Source: Chengkuizengella sp. SCS-71B (GTDB taxonomy: Bacteria > Bacillota > Bacilli > Paenibacillales > KCTC-33759). Taken from it: DNA of 64,000 bases. The translations under genes were made by a program, and so were the position numbers. The notes under the pieces are model-generated. The model searched no databases and was not told where the DNA came from. It saw nothing but the letters and a program-made list of their open reading frames with translations. Numbering within the stretch: position 1 is the first letter of the stretch; each line of letters starts with the position of its first letter. The stretch lies in the NCBI RefSeq assembly GCF_040100845.1, contig NZ_JAZHSH010000001.1, forward strand, positions 1,116,001 to 1,180,000, written 5' to 3'. Positions 29,626-38,129 of the stretch are shown in pieces.

Positions 29626-30546
29626 TTAAACTTCTAATTTAGAATGAATAGTATCTGATTTTTCCACTTGAATTGTAACGTGTTTGATATTAAATTTTTC
29701 TTCAAGAACCAATATTGCTTCATTTAAAATCTCTTGTTCATTTTTAAGATCTTCTATTAAAATATGACAGGTTAATGAATGTAGATTAGAGGTAATCGTC
29801 CAAATGTGCAAATCATGAACGTTCTTAACTCCTTCTATTCCTATTAAAGTCTTGATTACTTTATCATAATCTATAGTGAGCGGTGTTCCTTCCATTAGAA
29901 TATGAATAGCATGTTTTATAATTCCCCAAGCACTTTTTAGAATGAGAATTGCTACAATCACACTGATAATTGGATCTGCAACATACCATCCAAATACTAA
30001 CATAATGAATCCAGCGATTATAGCTCCAACTGATCCCAATGCATCTCCAATAATGTGCAAATATGCGCTTCGAACATTAATGTTGTCTTTTACATCACCT
30101 TTTCTCATTAGAACCCAAGCGCTCATTATATTTGCAAGTAATCCAATCGTTGCAATGATCATCATTGATCCACTTGCAACAGTTGGGGGTTCCCAAAAAC
30201 GTGCATAAGCTTCAGAAATAATAAAACCAGCAATTATAAATAAAGTCACTCCATTAAATAAAGCAGCTAATATTTCAAATCGATGGAATCCATAAGTTTT
30301 ACTGGAACGAACAGGTTTGGTTGCGATCCACATTGCAACAAGACTCAAAGCTAGTGATGCTGCATCACTTAACATATGACCAGAATCTGATAGTAACGCA
30401 AGACTATTTGTGATTAATCCTCCAAAAAATTCTAATAACATAATTGTACTTGTAATAATTAAAGCAATAGTTAACCCTTTTTTATTATTGGATGTATGAT
30501 TATTACTGTGATTATGGGTGTAGGTGTGATCATAATGTGTGTGCAT
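29626..30546 (-). CDS. czcD: CzcD-type cation diffusion facilitator
   Basis: This 306-residue six-helix exporter swaps Zn2+ or related ions for protons. A His-rich N terminus (MHTHYDHTYTHNHSNNH) should bind metal. The transport site is LLSDSGHMLSDAASL in helix 2 and HIIGDALGS in helix 5. A C-terminal cytosolic domain follows (HDLHIWTITSNLHSLTCH). A CzrA/SmtB-like operator lies at 30576-30606, which fits metal-induced expression. AAGGAGGAGAGTTACAA precedes the ATG. Confidence 0.88.
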   Translation of the reverse strand: MHTHYDHTYTHNHSNNHTSNNKKGLTIALIITSTIMLLEFFGGLITNSLALLSDSGHMLSDAASLALSLVAMWIATKPVRSSKTYGFHRFEILAALFNGVTLFIIAGFIISEAYARFWEPPTVASGSMMIIATIGLLANIMSAWVLMRKGDVKDNINVRSAYLHIIGDALGSVGAIIAGFIMLVFGWYVADPIISVIVAILILKSAWGIIKHAIHILMEGTPLTIDYDKVIKTLIGIEGVKNVHDLHIWTITSNLHSLTCHILIEDLKNEQEILNEAILVLEEKFNIKHVTIQVEKSDTIHSKLEV

Positions 30547-30575
30547 TTGTAACTCTCCTCCTTAACCTGTATATT

Positions 30576-30606
30576 AATATATGATCATTTGTTCATATAT
30601 TAATAT
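30576..30606 (-). promoter_or_regulatory. ArsR/SmtB-type metal operator
   Basis: ATATGATCATTTGTTCATAT is an imperfect palindrome with TGAT/TTCA half sites, as in CzrA and SmtB operators. It sits just upstream of czcD. Confidence 0.55.
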
Positions 30607-30716
30607 ACATCATCATTACTTTAAAATCAAGTAATAAATATAATTTATTTTTTGCCAAGACAAATATCTTCATACGTAAATTACAAAAAAATTACCTTTA
30701 AACAAATTAAAATAGA

Positions 30717-30755
30717 AAGAACCCTTTGATAAAAATATCAAAGGGTTCAAAAAAG
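30717..30755. terminator. Rho-independent terminator
   Basis: AACCCTTTGAT and ATCAAAGGGTT form a perfect 11-base-pair stem downstream of the MetS gene. Confidence 0.65.
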
Positions 30756-30767
30756 AATGTTTTTATA

Positions 30768-30869
30768 TTATTTATTTTGTTTTTTCAATGCAATGGAGAT
30801 GGTTAAGGCTGCTCCGCCCCAAAGCAATACAGCTCCAAAAACCATCATGGTAATTGCTCCTGCGCTCAT
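30768..30869 (-). CDS. metS: MetS-like small subunit of NSS transporter
   Basis: This 33-residue one-helix protein (MSAGAITMMVFGAVLLWGGA) ends in a basic tail KKQNK. It starts 12 bases after the stop of the NSS transporter. The family of MetS small subunits has this size, place and sequence pattern. In the known MetPS systems it is needed for methionine/alanine uptake. GGAGG precedes the ATG. Confidence 0.75.
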   Translation of the reverse strand: MSAGAITMMVFGAVLLWGGAALTISIALKKQNK

Positions 30870-30881
30870 TAGCAAACCTCC

Positions 30882-32426
30882 TCACTTTGTAACAGACTTA
30901 GTTTTAGGTATTGTTGCTTCCTGATTATCATTCCATTGTAATTTGCTCATTATTGCTGCAACAATGATCATTGCAAGTAAAGCACCCCAACCAAAAATTA
31001 AGATGACTGGTAATGGGTATCCTCCGTATAGTCCAGTTGATTCACTTATAATGTTTAAAATAATCATATAACCTAACATGATAGGTGTTACTATTTTAAT
31101 CATAATGTCCCACCAGTAACCTATTTTAAAATCAGATACTAAGTTATTTTCTTCTCTAATTGTAGCTAGCTTAATGAACCAACCCAGTAGAATTAATTCC
31201 AAGAATCCGGAAATTGCAATTCCAAAACTATTAATGAAATGATCTAATGTATCAAAGAAAAATAAACCAGTGCCTGTAATAAAGATCATACTAATTAAAA
31301 ACCCAATTAAACAAATCCATAGTGTTGCTTTTGTACGAGAAACTTTAAGTTTATCTGTAATTGATGAAACAACAACTTCAACAATTGAAATTGCTGATGT
31401 GAATCCTGCAATTACAAGCGTCATAAAGAAAAGCACACCGAAAAATGAATTAAAGGCTGGGAACTCGGATATAATTGTTGGAAATGCAACAAAAGCTAAA
31501 CCAAGTCCACCACTTACTACATCTCCAACTTCAGAACCAGACTGATTTGCCATGAAGCCTAATGCTGCAAAAACTCCAATAGCTGCTAGAAAGGAAAAAC
31601 CACTGTTAGAAAATGCTGTGATGAATGCACTATTATTTACGTCTTTTTCTTTTGGTAAGTAACTAGAATATGTAATCATAATTGCGAATGCTATAGATAA
31701 ACTAAAGAATATTTGCCCGTATGCTGCAATCCATACTTGATCCCAATCTGGATTATCTCCACCTAGGAAGGAAGGCAAAATATGTGCAAAATCAGGTGTG
31801 AATAGGTGATTAAGTCCATTTAAAGCACCTGGTAAAGTAATTGCTCTAAATACAATAATAACCATTAAAATTAAGAGGATAGGCATAAAAATAAGACTTA
31901 ATTTTTCAATCCCTTTTTTAATCCCTCTCGTTATAGTGATAAAGAGTAATGCCCATACTATAATAAGCGGAATGAAAATGTGCCACTGAATACCACCGAA
32001 ATCAAACCCACTTGGTGCAGTAGCATTTAAAAAATCTCCAAAAAAGTATGATTCTGTATCATCTCCCCATTTTAAATTAAATGAGAAAATTGTATAGTTG
32101 ATTGCCCAAGCGATTACAACGGAGTAGAAAGTAATGATTCCAAAAGACAAGAAGGTTTGAAACCAGCCTAACCATTCGAAACGTTTTGAAAGTCTACTGA
32201 ATGATAATGGAGCTGATCCACGTTTTGATCTACCAACACCAAATTCTAGTATTAGTATAGGAATACCTGCTGTTAGGAGAGCAAAGAAGTAAGGGATAAG
32301 AAAAGCTCCTCCTCCATTTTCATATGCCACATAAGGGAAACGCCAAATGTTACCTAAACCAATGGCAGAACCGATCGCTGCTAATATAAAACCAACACGC
32401 GATCCCCATTGCTCACGATTTTCCAT
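30882..32426 (-). CDS. Na+-dependent NSS-family amino acid transporter
   Basis: This 514-residue transporter has eleven to twelve helices and the NSS N-terminal signature (GSAIGLGNIWRFPYVAYENG). That segment forms sodium and substrate sites. The adjacent metS-like gene suggests a MetP-type methionine/alanine importer. AAAGGAGGAATTTATGC precedes the ATG. The substrate is inferred from the small subunit only. Confidence 0.85.
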   Translation of the reverse strand: MENREQWGSRVGFILAAIGSAIGLGNIWRFPYVAYENGGGAFLIPYFFALLTAGIPILILEFGVGRSKRGSAPLSFSRLSKRFEWLGWFQTFLSFGIITFYSVVIAWAINYTIFSFNLKWGDDTESYFFGDFLNATAPSGFDFGGIQWHIFIPLIIVWALLFITITRGIKKGIEKLSLIFMPILLILMVIIVFRAITLPGALNGLNHLFTPDFAHILPSFLGGDNPDWDQVWIAAYGQIFFSLSIAFAIMITYSSYLPKEKDVNNSAFITAFSNSGFSFLAAIGVFAALGFMANQSGSEVGDVVSGGLGLAFVAFPTIISEFPAFNSFFGVLFFMTLVIAGFTSAISIVEVVVSSITDKLKVSRTKATLWICLIGFLISMIFITGTGLFFFDTLDHFINSFGIAISGFLELILLGWFIKLATIREENNLVSDFKIGYWWDIMIKIVTPIMLGYMIILNIISESTGLYGGYPLPVILIFGWGALLAMIIVAAIMSKLQWNDNQEATIPKTKSVTK

Positions 32427-32802
32427 GCATAAATTCCTCCTTTATAAATTTATTTAATTTTTTCATAGTTAACACCTAGTGTCAATGACTTTTTTCACAA
32501 TTTCCTCACATTTTGTTCACAAACCTATCACTAGTTTATGTGTAGGTACTAATAATCATGCCTGTAAATCTTTTGACTGATGCATATGAAACTATAGATT
32601 CATTTCAACAGTCCCTTTGATTCTATTGTACTATTCCAAATTCAAGAAAGAACCATGTCGATTTGCAGGGGGAATATATGTCGAAAGTCATGGAATTACG
32701 TGGAAATTTTGGTAAATTTGGTGGATGTTCAAATTCAATTCGAACAGGCTATGATTATTAAAGAGCAACGCAATCGATTATGAGTGAAATCTTCTGAGAC
32801 TT
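32427..32802. other. Intergenic region upstream of riboswitch
   Basis: No gene is well supported. A 27-codon ORF at 32678-32761 has GGGGG five bases before its ATG but no family features. The promoter for the Tad operon should lie here. Confidence 0.35.
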
Positions 32803-32885
32803 AAAGACAAGGGCAAACCTGATGAAAATCAGAGACGCAAAGCTATAGGGGCTAAAGTGAAGACACTATGCTAGCCAGCTGCCGA
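32803..32885 (+). ncRNA. Cyclic di-GMP-I riboswitch (GEMM-I)
   Basis: GGGCAAACCTGATGAAAATC, AGAGACGCAAAGC and GGGGCTAAAG followed by CTATGCTAGCCAGCTGCCG reproduce the GEMM-I consensus: the conserved GGGCAAACC, the GAAA tetraloop, GACGCAAAGC and the CUAgCCAGCUGCCG end. It senses c-di-GMP. It lies in the 5' leader of the Tad operon, so pilus output is expected to follow c-di-GMP. The expression platform just downstream includes CCGAAA/TTTCGG arms. Confidence 0.9.
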
Positions 32886-32959
32886 AATTTAGCGGATTTC
32901 ATTCATTATCCTGCTTTCGGTAGAACATAGGGTAATATCCATAGGGAGGTGGCTAAAAA

Positions 32960-33307
32960 ATGAGGGTTATCAATCAAGAAAATGATGTTGTCATTGCGAA
33001 ACAAGTTCGATCAGCACATACTTTTACATCTCGATTTAAAGGACTTATGTTCAAAAAACATTTTTTTCATGATGATGCTCTTCATATTACACCCTGTTCC
33101 CAAATACATACATATTTTATGAAATTTCCAATCGATGTTGTTTATCTTAATGTGGATTTTAAAGTTGTAGGGATTGAACAAAATTTACCTCCATGGAAAT
33201 TGGGGAAAAAATTCAAACACGTAAAATCTGTCATTGAGCTATCACCAGGAACTGTTGAAAAGACAGGATTAAATACTGGGGATACCATTTATTTTAAAAA
33301 AAATTAG
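32960..33307 (+). CDS. DUF192 family protein
   Basis: This 115-residue protein shows the DUF192 fold signatures: FTSRFKGLMFKK, then the core CSQIHTYFMKFPIDVVYL and a C-terminal VIELSPGTVEK. DUF192 genes often adjoin Tad loci; the role is unknown. It is the first gene behind the riboswitch. GGAGGTGGC precedes the ATG. Confidence 0.8.
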   Translation: MRVINQENDVVIAKQVRSAHTFTSRFKGLMFKKHFFHDDALHITPCSQIHTYFMKFPIDVVYLNVDFKVVGIEQNLPPWKLGKKFKHVKSVIELSPGTVEKTGLNTGDTIYFKKN

Positions 33308-33320
33308 AGGAGTGTTTATT

Positions 33321-33539
33321 ATGTTAAAAAACAAATTAGTAGGTTTAGTTAAAGAGGAAAAAGGACAAGGTTTAACTGAGTATGGTTTGGTGTTAGGTAT
33401 TATTGCTGTAGCTGTTGTTGGTGTTATTATAGGATTAAGAAATCAGATCTTCGATTTATTTAATGATGCTTATCAAGCTGTTTTAGGTAGAGATGGTGCA
33501 ACACCACCAACAGAAGGACAAGTAGGAATTAATGATTAA
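33321..33539 (+). CDS. flp: Flp-family type IVb pilin
   Basis: This 72-residue prepilin is the main Tad pilus subunit. A short positively charged leader ends in KGQG, followed by LTEYGLVLGIIAVAVVGVII with the conserved Glu5 and Tyr6. Cleavage after that Gly by TadV is expected. The ATG at 33321 follows GAGGAG; a GTG at 33312 does not. A stem-loop downstream may protect its mRNA. Confidence 0.88.
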   Translation: MLKNKLVGLVKEEKGQGLTEYGLVLGIIAVAVVGVIIGLRNQIFDLFNDAYQAVLGRDGATPPTEGQVGIND

Positions 33540-33547
33540 ATAATTTC

Positions 33548-33583
33548 ATGAGAAGGTTAACAAATTTGTTGACCTTCTCACCT
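33548..33583 (+). promoter_or_regulatory. Stem-loop between pilin and peptidase genes
   Basis: TGAGAAGGTTAACAAA and TTTGTTGACCTTCTCA form a 16-base-pair stem with no T run. It sits right after the pilin gene, and should act as an mRNA stabiliser or partial terminator to give excess pilin message. Confidence 0.6.
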
Positions 33584-33646
33584 TATATCTACTCAATATT
33601 TTATAAACGTGTAGGAGAATTTTCACTTCGAAAGAGGCTCGTTACT

Positions 33647-34156
33647 ATGTTTTTAAATGTATGCTTATTTGTTATTTTAATTATTTGTGTTATTACTGAT
33701 TTAAAAAGCAGAAAGATTTATAATGTTGTAATATTTCCAGGTATTTTATTAGCTTTTTTCTATTACTTAATTTCAGGTGGTATAGATCCTTTCCTTTATT
33801 CCTTATTAAGTTGTTTTGTTGGATTATTAATCCTGTTGATTCCGTATTTTATGGGAGGCATGGGAGCAGGTGATGTGAAACTATTAGCATTGATCGGGGC
33901 ATTTAAAGGAATTACATTTGTATTTTTTACAGCTATATATATGGGAATTATAGGTGCTATTTTATCTTTATGTGTCCTCATGTTTAGAAAAGGAGCAAAA
34001 CAAAAGTTAAAGCTCATTTTGTATTTTTTATATGGGTTAAAAAACGGGATTCGTATCCAATTAAATTTAAAAAAAGACTCTATTTCTGGAACAGTACCAT
34101 ACGGTTTAGCAATAGCAGGTGGTGTCGTGTGGAATTGGTTAAAGGGAGGGATCTAA
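33647..34156 (+). CDS. tadV: Prepilin peptidase, TadV/CpaA type
   Basis: This 169-residue membrane aspartate protease cleaves Flp prepilin. The catalytic Asp residues are in VITDLKSRKIYN and in GGMGAGDVKLLALIGA. It lacks the N-methylation domain, as usual for Tad enzymes. I start at the ATG at 33647, preceded by AAAGAGG; the longer frame reads through the stem-loop. Confidence 0.85.
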   Translation: MFLNVCLFVILIICVITDLKSRKIYNVVIFPGILLAFFYYLISGGIDPFLYSLLSCFVGLLILLIPYFMGGMGAGDVKLLALIGAFKGITFVFFTAIYMGIIGAILSLCVLMFRKGAKQKLKLILYFLYGLKNGIRIQLNLKKDSISGTVPYGLAIAGGVVWNWLKGGI

Positions 34157-34160
34157 TGAA

Positions 34161-34544
34161 ATGATTAAAAGTGAAAAAGGTCAGTCTCTAACTGAATTTG
34201 CCTTGGTGTTGCCTATATTATTGTTAATGTTATGTGGAATTATTGATTTTGGAAGGCTTGGGTTCAATTACATGAACCAGCATTTAACAACACAGGAGGC
34301 AGTTAGGAAAGCAGGATTAGGAAACTCGGACACAGAAATTGAAACATTTGCAAAAGGTTATATTCAAATCAAAGACCCTGAAAGTCTTCAAGTAACTATA
34401 GTACCTGATGATTCTATTAGGGACTCAGGTGATTATGTAACAGTTACACTTACCTCTCCATTTGAAGCTGCAACACCGTTAATGGATATATTTTTTCCTG
34501 ATTCAATGCAAATATCTACTAACTCTACAATTAGAGTAGAGTGA
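34161..34544 (+). CDS. tadE: TadE-like pseudopilin
   Basis: This 127-residue protein starts MIKSEKGQSLTEFALVLPIL, the TadE prepilin-type signature with Glu after a Ser-Leu-Thr and one helix, followed by an outer domain. It precedes two TadG-like genes. GGAGGGATC precedes the ATG. Confidence 0.8.
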   Translation: MIKSEKGQSLTEFALVLPILLLMLCGIIDFGRLGFNYMNQHLTTQEAVRKAGLGNSDTEIETFAKGYIQIKDPESLQVTIVPDDSIRDSGDYVTVTLTSPFEAATPLMDIFFPDSMQISTNSTIRVE

Positions 34545-34554
34545 GGTGAAATTA

Positions 34555-35514
34555 ATGATAAAACTTAAACAATTCATGCATGATCAAAAAGGAAGTTCTC
34601 TAGTATTTGTGTCAATTTCAATAGTACTTTTACTAGGATTTACCGGATTAGTTGTTGATTTTGGAAAAATATATGTCATCAAAACTGATTTGCAAAAAAC
34701 AGCTAATGCAGCAGCACTATCTGGAGCTCAAGAATTGATAAATGATGAAACAAAAGTGGAGGAAGTTGTAGGAATTATTTTAGATAAACATGGTCAACAA
34801 AATAATTTAGAAGCTACTGAGATTAATATACATCAGGATGTTACAGTCCTATTAAGTGAAAAAGTTCCACTTTTCTTTTTAAAAATATTTGGACTTACAA
34901 ATATAGATGTTCCAGTTCGTGCAAAAGCAGAAATTAAATCAATTGGAAGTGCAACAGGAGTTGCTCCATTAGGCATTGATGAGAGTGTAGGATTAAATTA
35001 TTTTGAAACTTACACTTTAAAAGTTGGACCAAACGGTCAAAGTGGTGGAAACGGAAATGGAGACGAAAATAATTTTGGAAGCGGTTTTTTTGGTGCTTTA
35101 GATTTAGGGAGGCATGGGGCAAGTAATTATGAAAATAATTTAAGACATGGTTATAATGGCGTGATTAAGATTGGGGACATAATAGAAACAAAAACAGGGA
35201 ATATGGCGCAACCAACGATTCGTCCAATTCAAGAAAGAATCAACGGTTGTGAGCATGATTTTGAATCTGGAAGAGAGATCCCTAGGGATTGTTCTAGAAT
35301 TATATTAGTACCTGTATATCGTCCGCTTAGTGCTCCAGGTAATCAATTAAAAGAAATAGAGGTTGTTGGATTTGCCTATTTTTATATCATGAATCAAGAG
35401 GATGATCAAGATACTTCTATAACTGGCATGTTTATTAAACATACAGGCACGGGTTCTATTAACGATGATGAAGATGTTGACTATGGTGCTTATGGTATAA
35501 GGTTAATAGAATAA
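34555..35514 (+). CDS. tadG: TadG-like pilus assembly protein, copy 1
   Basis: This 319-residue protein has an N-terminal anchor (QKGSSLVFVSISIVLLLGFT) in the TadG-N domain style, with KTDLQKTANAAALSGAQEL as conserved helix. A large extracellular part follows. It lacks an obvious von Willebrand MIDAS motif. The ATG at 34555 follows GAGGTGAAATTA. A second copy follows at once. Confidence 0.78.
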   Translation: MIKLKQFMHDQKGSSLVFVSISIVLLLGFTGLVVDFGKIYVIKTDLQKTANAAALSGAQELINDETKVEEVVGIILDKHGQQNNLEATEINIHQDVTVLLSEKVPLFFLKIFGLTNIDVPVRAKAEIKSIGSATGVAPLGIDESVGLNYFETYTLKVGPNGQSGGNGNGDENNFGSGFFGALDLGRHGASNYENNLRHGYNGVIKIGDIIETKTGNMAQPTIRPIQERINGCEHDFESGREIPRDCSRIILVPVYRPLSAPGNQLKEIEVVGFAYFYIMNQEDDQDTSITGMFIKHTGTGSINDDEDVDYGAYGIRLIE

Positions 35515-35575
35515 TTTTACTTCTTAGTTTAATGCAAATATATAACTAAAATTGTAATTAAATGAGGTGAATAAA

Positions 35576-36511
35576 TTGAAGAAACTTAAACAATTTATAA
35601 ATGAGCAAAAAGGAAGCTCAATGGTTATGATGTCAATTTCAATGGCAGTTTTAATCGCATTTGTTGGATTAGTTGTTGATTTTGGAAAAGTTTATGTTGT
35701 AAAAGCGGACTTGAAAAAAACAGCCAATGCTGCGGTGTTATCTGGAGCTCAAGAATTAATGAATGATCAAGCAAATGTAAGCGAAGTTGTAAATAAAATT
35801 TTAGATGAACATGGTCAACAAGATAAGTTAGCAAAAACCGAGATTAATATGGAAAATAATGTAATAGTTGAATTAAGTGAAGAAGTTCCTCTGACCTTTT
35901 CAAAAATATTTGGATTTGAAAATATAGAAGTTCCAGTTCGTGCTAAAGCAGAACTTATTAAAGAGGTAAAATATGTTACTCCTTTAGGAGTTGATGACCC
36001 TAACGACCCACCTGGTCCTGTGGATACAGATTATAATACAGAATATACTATATTTTCTTATTTACAAAGTTGTAATCAAAATGAACTATATTTCAGAACA
36101 CTAGATTTAACAGGTGAAGGTTCTGTTAATGACCTTGAGAATGGTGTTGATAAAAATGAGATTAATAATTTAGGGGTTAAAATTTATCATAAAGGAGAAG
36201 TAGCTAAAATACTTAAAGCAAAAATAGGAGAGATTATATATATTCCTAAAATAAGTGGAAGCGGAGAAATTCTAGGATATGATTATTTTAAAATCACGAA
36301 TGTCTTGAAACTTAATGGTCATGATTTTAAGTCTTGGGATTTTAACAACTTCAAACTTAATTTTAAAATAATTGGGTATTTTATTCCGCCTGAAGATGTT
36401 GGCAATGGTGAAGAAGGAGATGGAAATGAAATAAGTAAAAATGAAGGAACTGAAAAGGAAGGAAATGAAGAGGTTAGTGAAATTGTTTATAAAATAAGAT
36501 TGGCAGAATAA
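35576..36511 (+). CDS. TadG-like pilus assembly protein, copy 2
   Basis: This 311-residue paralogue of copy 1 has near-identical N-terminal 130 residues (VGLVVDFGKVYVVKADLKKT, NAAVLSGAQELMND). The C-terminal half differs wholly and ends with a Glu/Gly/Asn-rich segment. TTG at 35576 follows TGAGGTG. Tandem duplication with divergent ectodomains suggests two minor subunits at the pilus or two surface partners. Confidence 0.72.
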   Translation: MKKLKQFINEQKGSSMVMMSISMAVLIAFVGLVVDFGKVYVVKADLKKTANAAVLSGAQELMNDQANVSEVVNKILDEHGQQDKLAKTEINMENNVIVELSEEVPLTFSKIFGFENIEVPVRAKAELIKEVKYVTPLGVDDPNDPPGPVDTDYNTEYTIFSYLQSCNQNELYFRTLDLTGEGSVNDLENGVDKNEINNLGVKIYHKGEVAKILKAKIGEIIYIPKISGSGEILGYDYFKITNVLKLNGHDFKSWDFNNFKLNFKIIGYFIPPEDVGNGEEGDGNEISKNEGTEKEGNEEVSEIVYKIRLAE

Positions 36512-36532
36512 TTCTACGAAAAGGTGAATGTA

Positions 36533-37252
36533 ATGAGGTCGAAGATAACATTAATATTAGCAGTAGTTATGGGTTTGGTGACAACTCTACTATTTTACAA
36601 ATATATAAATGATATGAATACCAGTACCGAAGAAAGTACAAAGTTTGTAGAAGTTGTTTCTTCCAAGCAGTTAATTCCAGAAAATCAAGTGATAACGAAT
36701 GACCTAATAGAGCTCAAAAAAGTACCCGAAGGTGGTGCACACCCACAAGCGATAAGAAATACTCAAGAAGTAGTTGGAAAGATAGCACTTGCTGATTTTG
36801 TGAGTGGACAGGTTATCTTGCCTCATCATATAGGGAGCGAAGCAGAGGAATCGTTATTCATATCAAGAAAAATTACAGAAGGATTCCGTGCAGTATCTAT
36901 TGGTGTCAATTTTGTTACTTCTGTCTCTAACCTAATTGAACCAGAAGATATTGTTGATGTCATATTGACGAGTGAAAATATAGAGGTTATAAGCAATCCA
37001 GAAACAGGAGAGCGTATAGACAATCCAGAAGTAAGTTCAGAAATTTTACTAAAAGAGGTTCGTGTTTTAGCTGTAGGAAGAAGAATGATCGAATCTACCA
37101 CCGATACGGAATTTGTAGAATATACCTCAAGTACTTTAGAACTATCACCAGAGAATGCTTTAAAACTTGTCAACGCTGCGAATAGTGGTGAGATTCAGCT
37201 CATCCTTCATAGTCGAATTGATGAAGAGGATGTGAATAAAGATGAAGAATGA
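36533..37252 (+). CDS. cpaB: CpaB/RcpC pilus assembly protein (SAF domain)
   Basis: This 239-residue protein has an N-terminal helix, then a SAF-like domain (about 40-110) with VVSSKQLIPENQVITNDLI, and a CpaB C-terminal region (RAVSIGVNFVTSVSNLIEPE). No secretin gene is present, as expected in a monoderm, so the partner is unclear. The ATG follows AAAGGTG. Its end overlaps the start of cpaE. Confidence 0.82.
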   Translation: MRSKITLILAVVMGLVTTLLFYKYINDMNTSTEESTKFVEVVSSKQLIPENQVITNDLIELKKVPEGGAHPQAIRNTQEVVGKIALADFVSGQVILPHHIGSEAEESLFISRKITEGFRAVSIGVNFVTSVSNLIEPEDIVDVILTSENIEVISNPETGERIDNPEVSSEILLKEVRVLAVGRRMIESTTDTEFVEYTSSTLELSPENALKLVNAANSGEIQLILHSRIDEEDVNKDEE

Positions 37253-38114
37253 ATTAAAACAACTGAAAGAGGCAAGAGAGGCGAGGGCAAACAAGAATAG
37301 AAAAGGTGAAATGATTACCATCTGTAGTGCAAATGGAGGTATAGGCAGGACTGTAATGTCTGTAAATCTAGCTGTTGCTCTGGCAAAAAATAATATGCGA
37401 GTTTGCAACATAGATGGCAATTTCCAATTTGGCGATATTTGTTTATCACTAGATTTAAGACCTACTTTTTCAATTAAGGATATTGTTGAAGAGTTAGATC
37501 AAATGGATGAAGATACACTAGCTAATTTTTTGGTGAATCACAGCAGTGGTGTGAAAATATTAGCAGCTCCTGAACGACCAGAGTATGCAGAGTTAATTAC
37601 AACTACTGTATTAGAAAAAGTTCATAAATTGCTTATGAATCAATTTGATTATTTGATTGTAGATACTGAAGCTGGGCTACAAGATTTAAGTCTCTTTTTT
37701 ATTGAAAAGTCAGATGAGATATTTTTATTGTCTACCTTAGATATGATCGTGATGAAAAATACAAAAATGATGTTAGAAACGTTTGATATATTAGGACAAA
37801 AAGAGAAGGTTCGTGTTGTGATAAATAAATCCTCTGTTGATAATGTGATCAAAGCAGCAGACGTTCCAGATATTCTCGAAACAGATAACATATTCCATAT
37901 CCCTAATCAACCTCAGCTTGTTTTGCAATCTTTAAATGTAGGTGTTCCTTTTGTCTCAAATCATGGAAAGACAGATTTAGGAAAATCTTATTTTAAAATA
38001 GCAGAACAATTGTTAGCTAACAGGGGTGACTCAGCAACGGAAACAAAAACAAATTCAAATTCAATTTTACAGTCCATTTTTCAAAAAGGAAAAGCTGTCA
38101 GATCCATATTTTAG
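37242..38114 (+). CDS. cpaE: CpaE/TadZ-like ParA family ATPase
   Basis: This 290-residue MinD/ParA-like protein positions Tad machinery. The P-loop is ICSANGGIGRTVMSVNLA: Asn replaces the signature Lys and Arg the P-loop Lys, an atypical site as in some TadZ proteins. It has no receiver domain at the front. The start overlaps the cpaB stop. Confidence 0.8.
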   Translation: MKNELKQLKEAREARANKNRKGEMITICSANGGIGRTVMSVNLAVALAKNNMRVCNIDGNFQFGDICLSLDLRPTFSIKDIVEELDQMDEDTLANFLVNHSSGVKILAAPERPEYAELITTTVLEKVHKLLMNQFDYLIVDTEAGLQDLSLFFIEKSDEIFLLSTLDMIVMKNTKMMLETFDILGQKEKVRVVINKSSVDNVIKAADVPDILETDNIFHIPNQPQLVLQSLNVGVPFVSNHGKTDLGKSYFKIAEQLLANRGDSATETKTNSNSILQSIFQKGKAVRSIF

Positions 38115-38129
38115 ACAGGAGTGAAACAT

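Noticed and set aside
32678-32761. 27-codon ORF upstream of the c-di-GMP riboswitch
   Set aside because: It has GGGGG near the ATG, but no family features and no operon link.
33548-33583. Terminator after flp
   Set aside because: The stem is long but not followed by T residues; it was kept as a stabiliser or attenuator instead.
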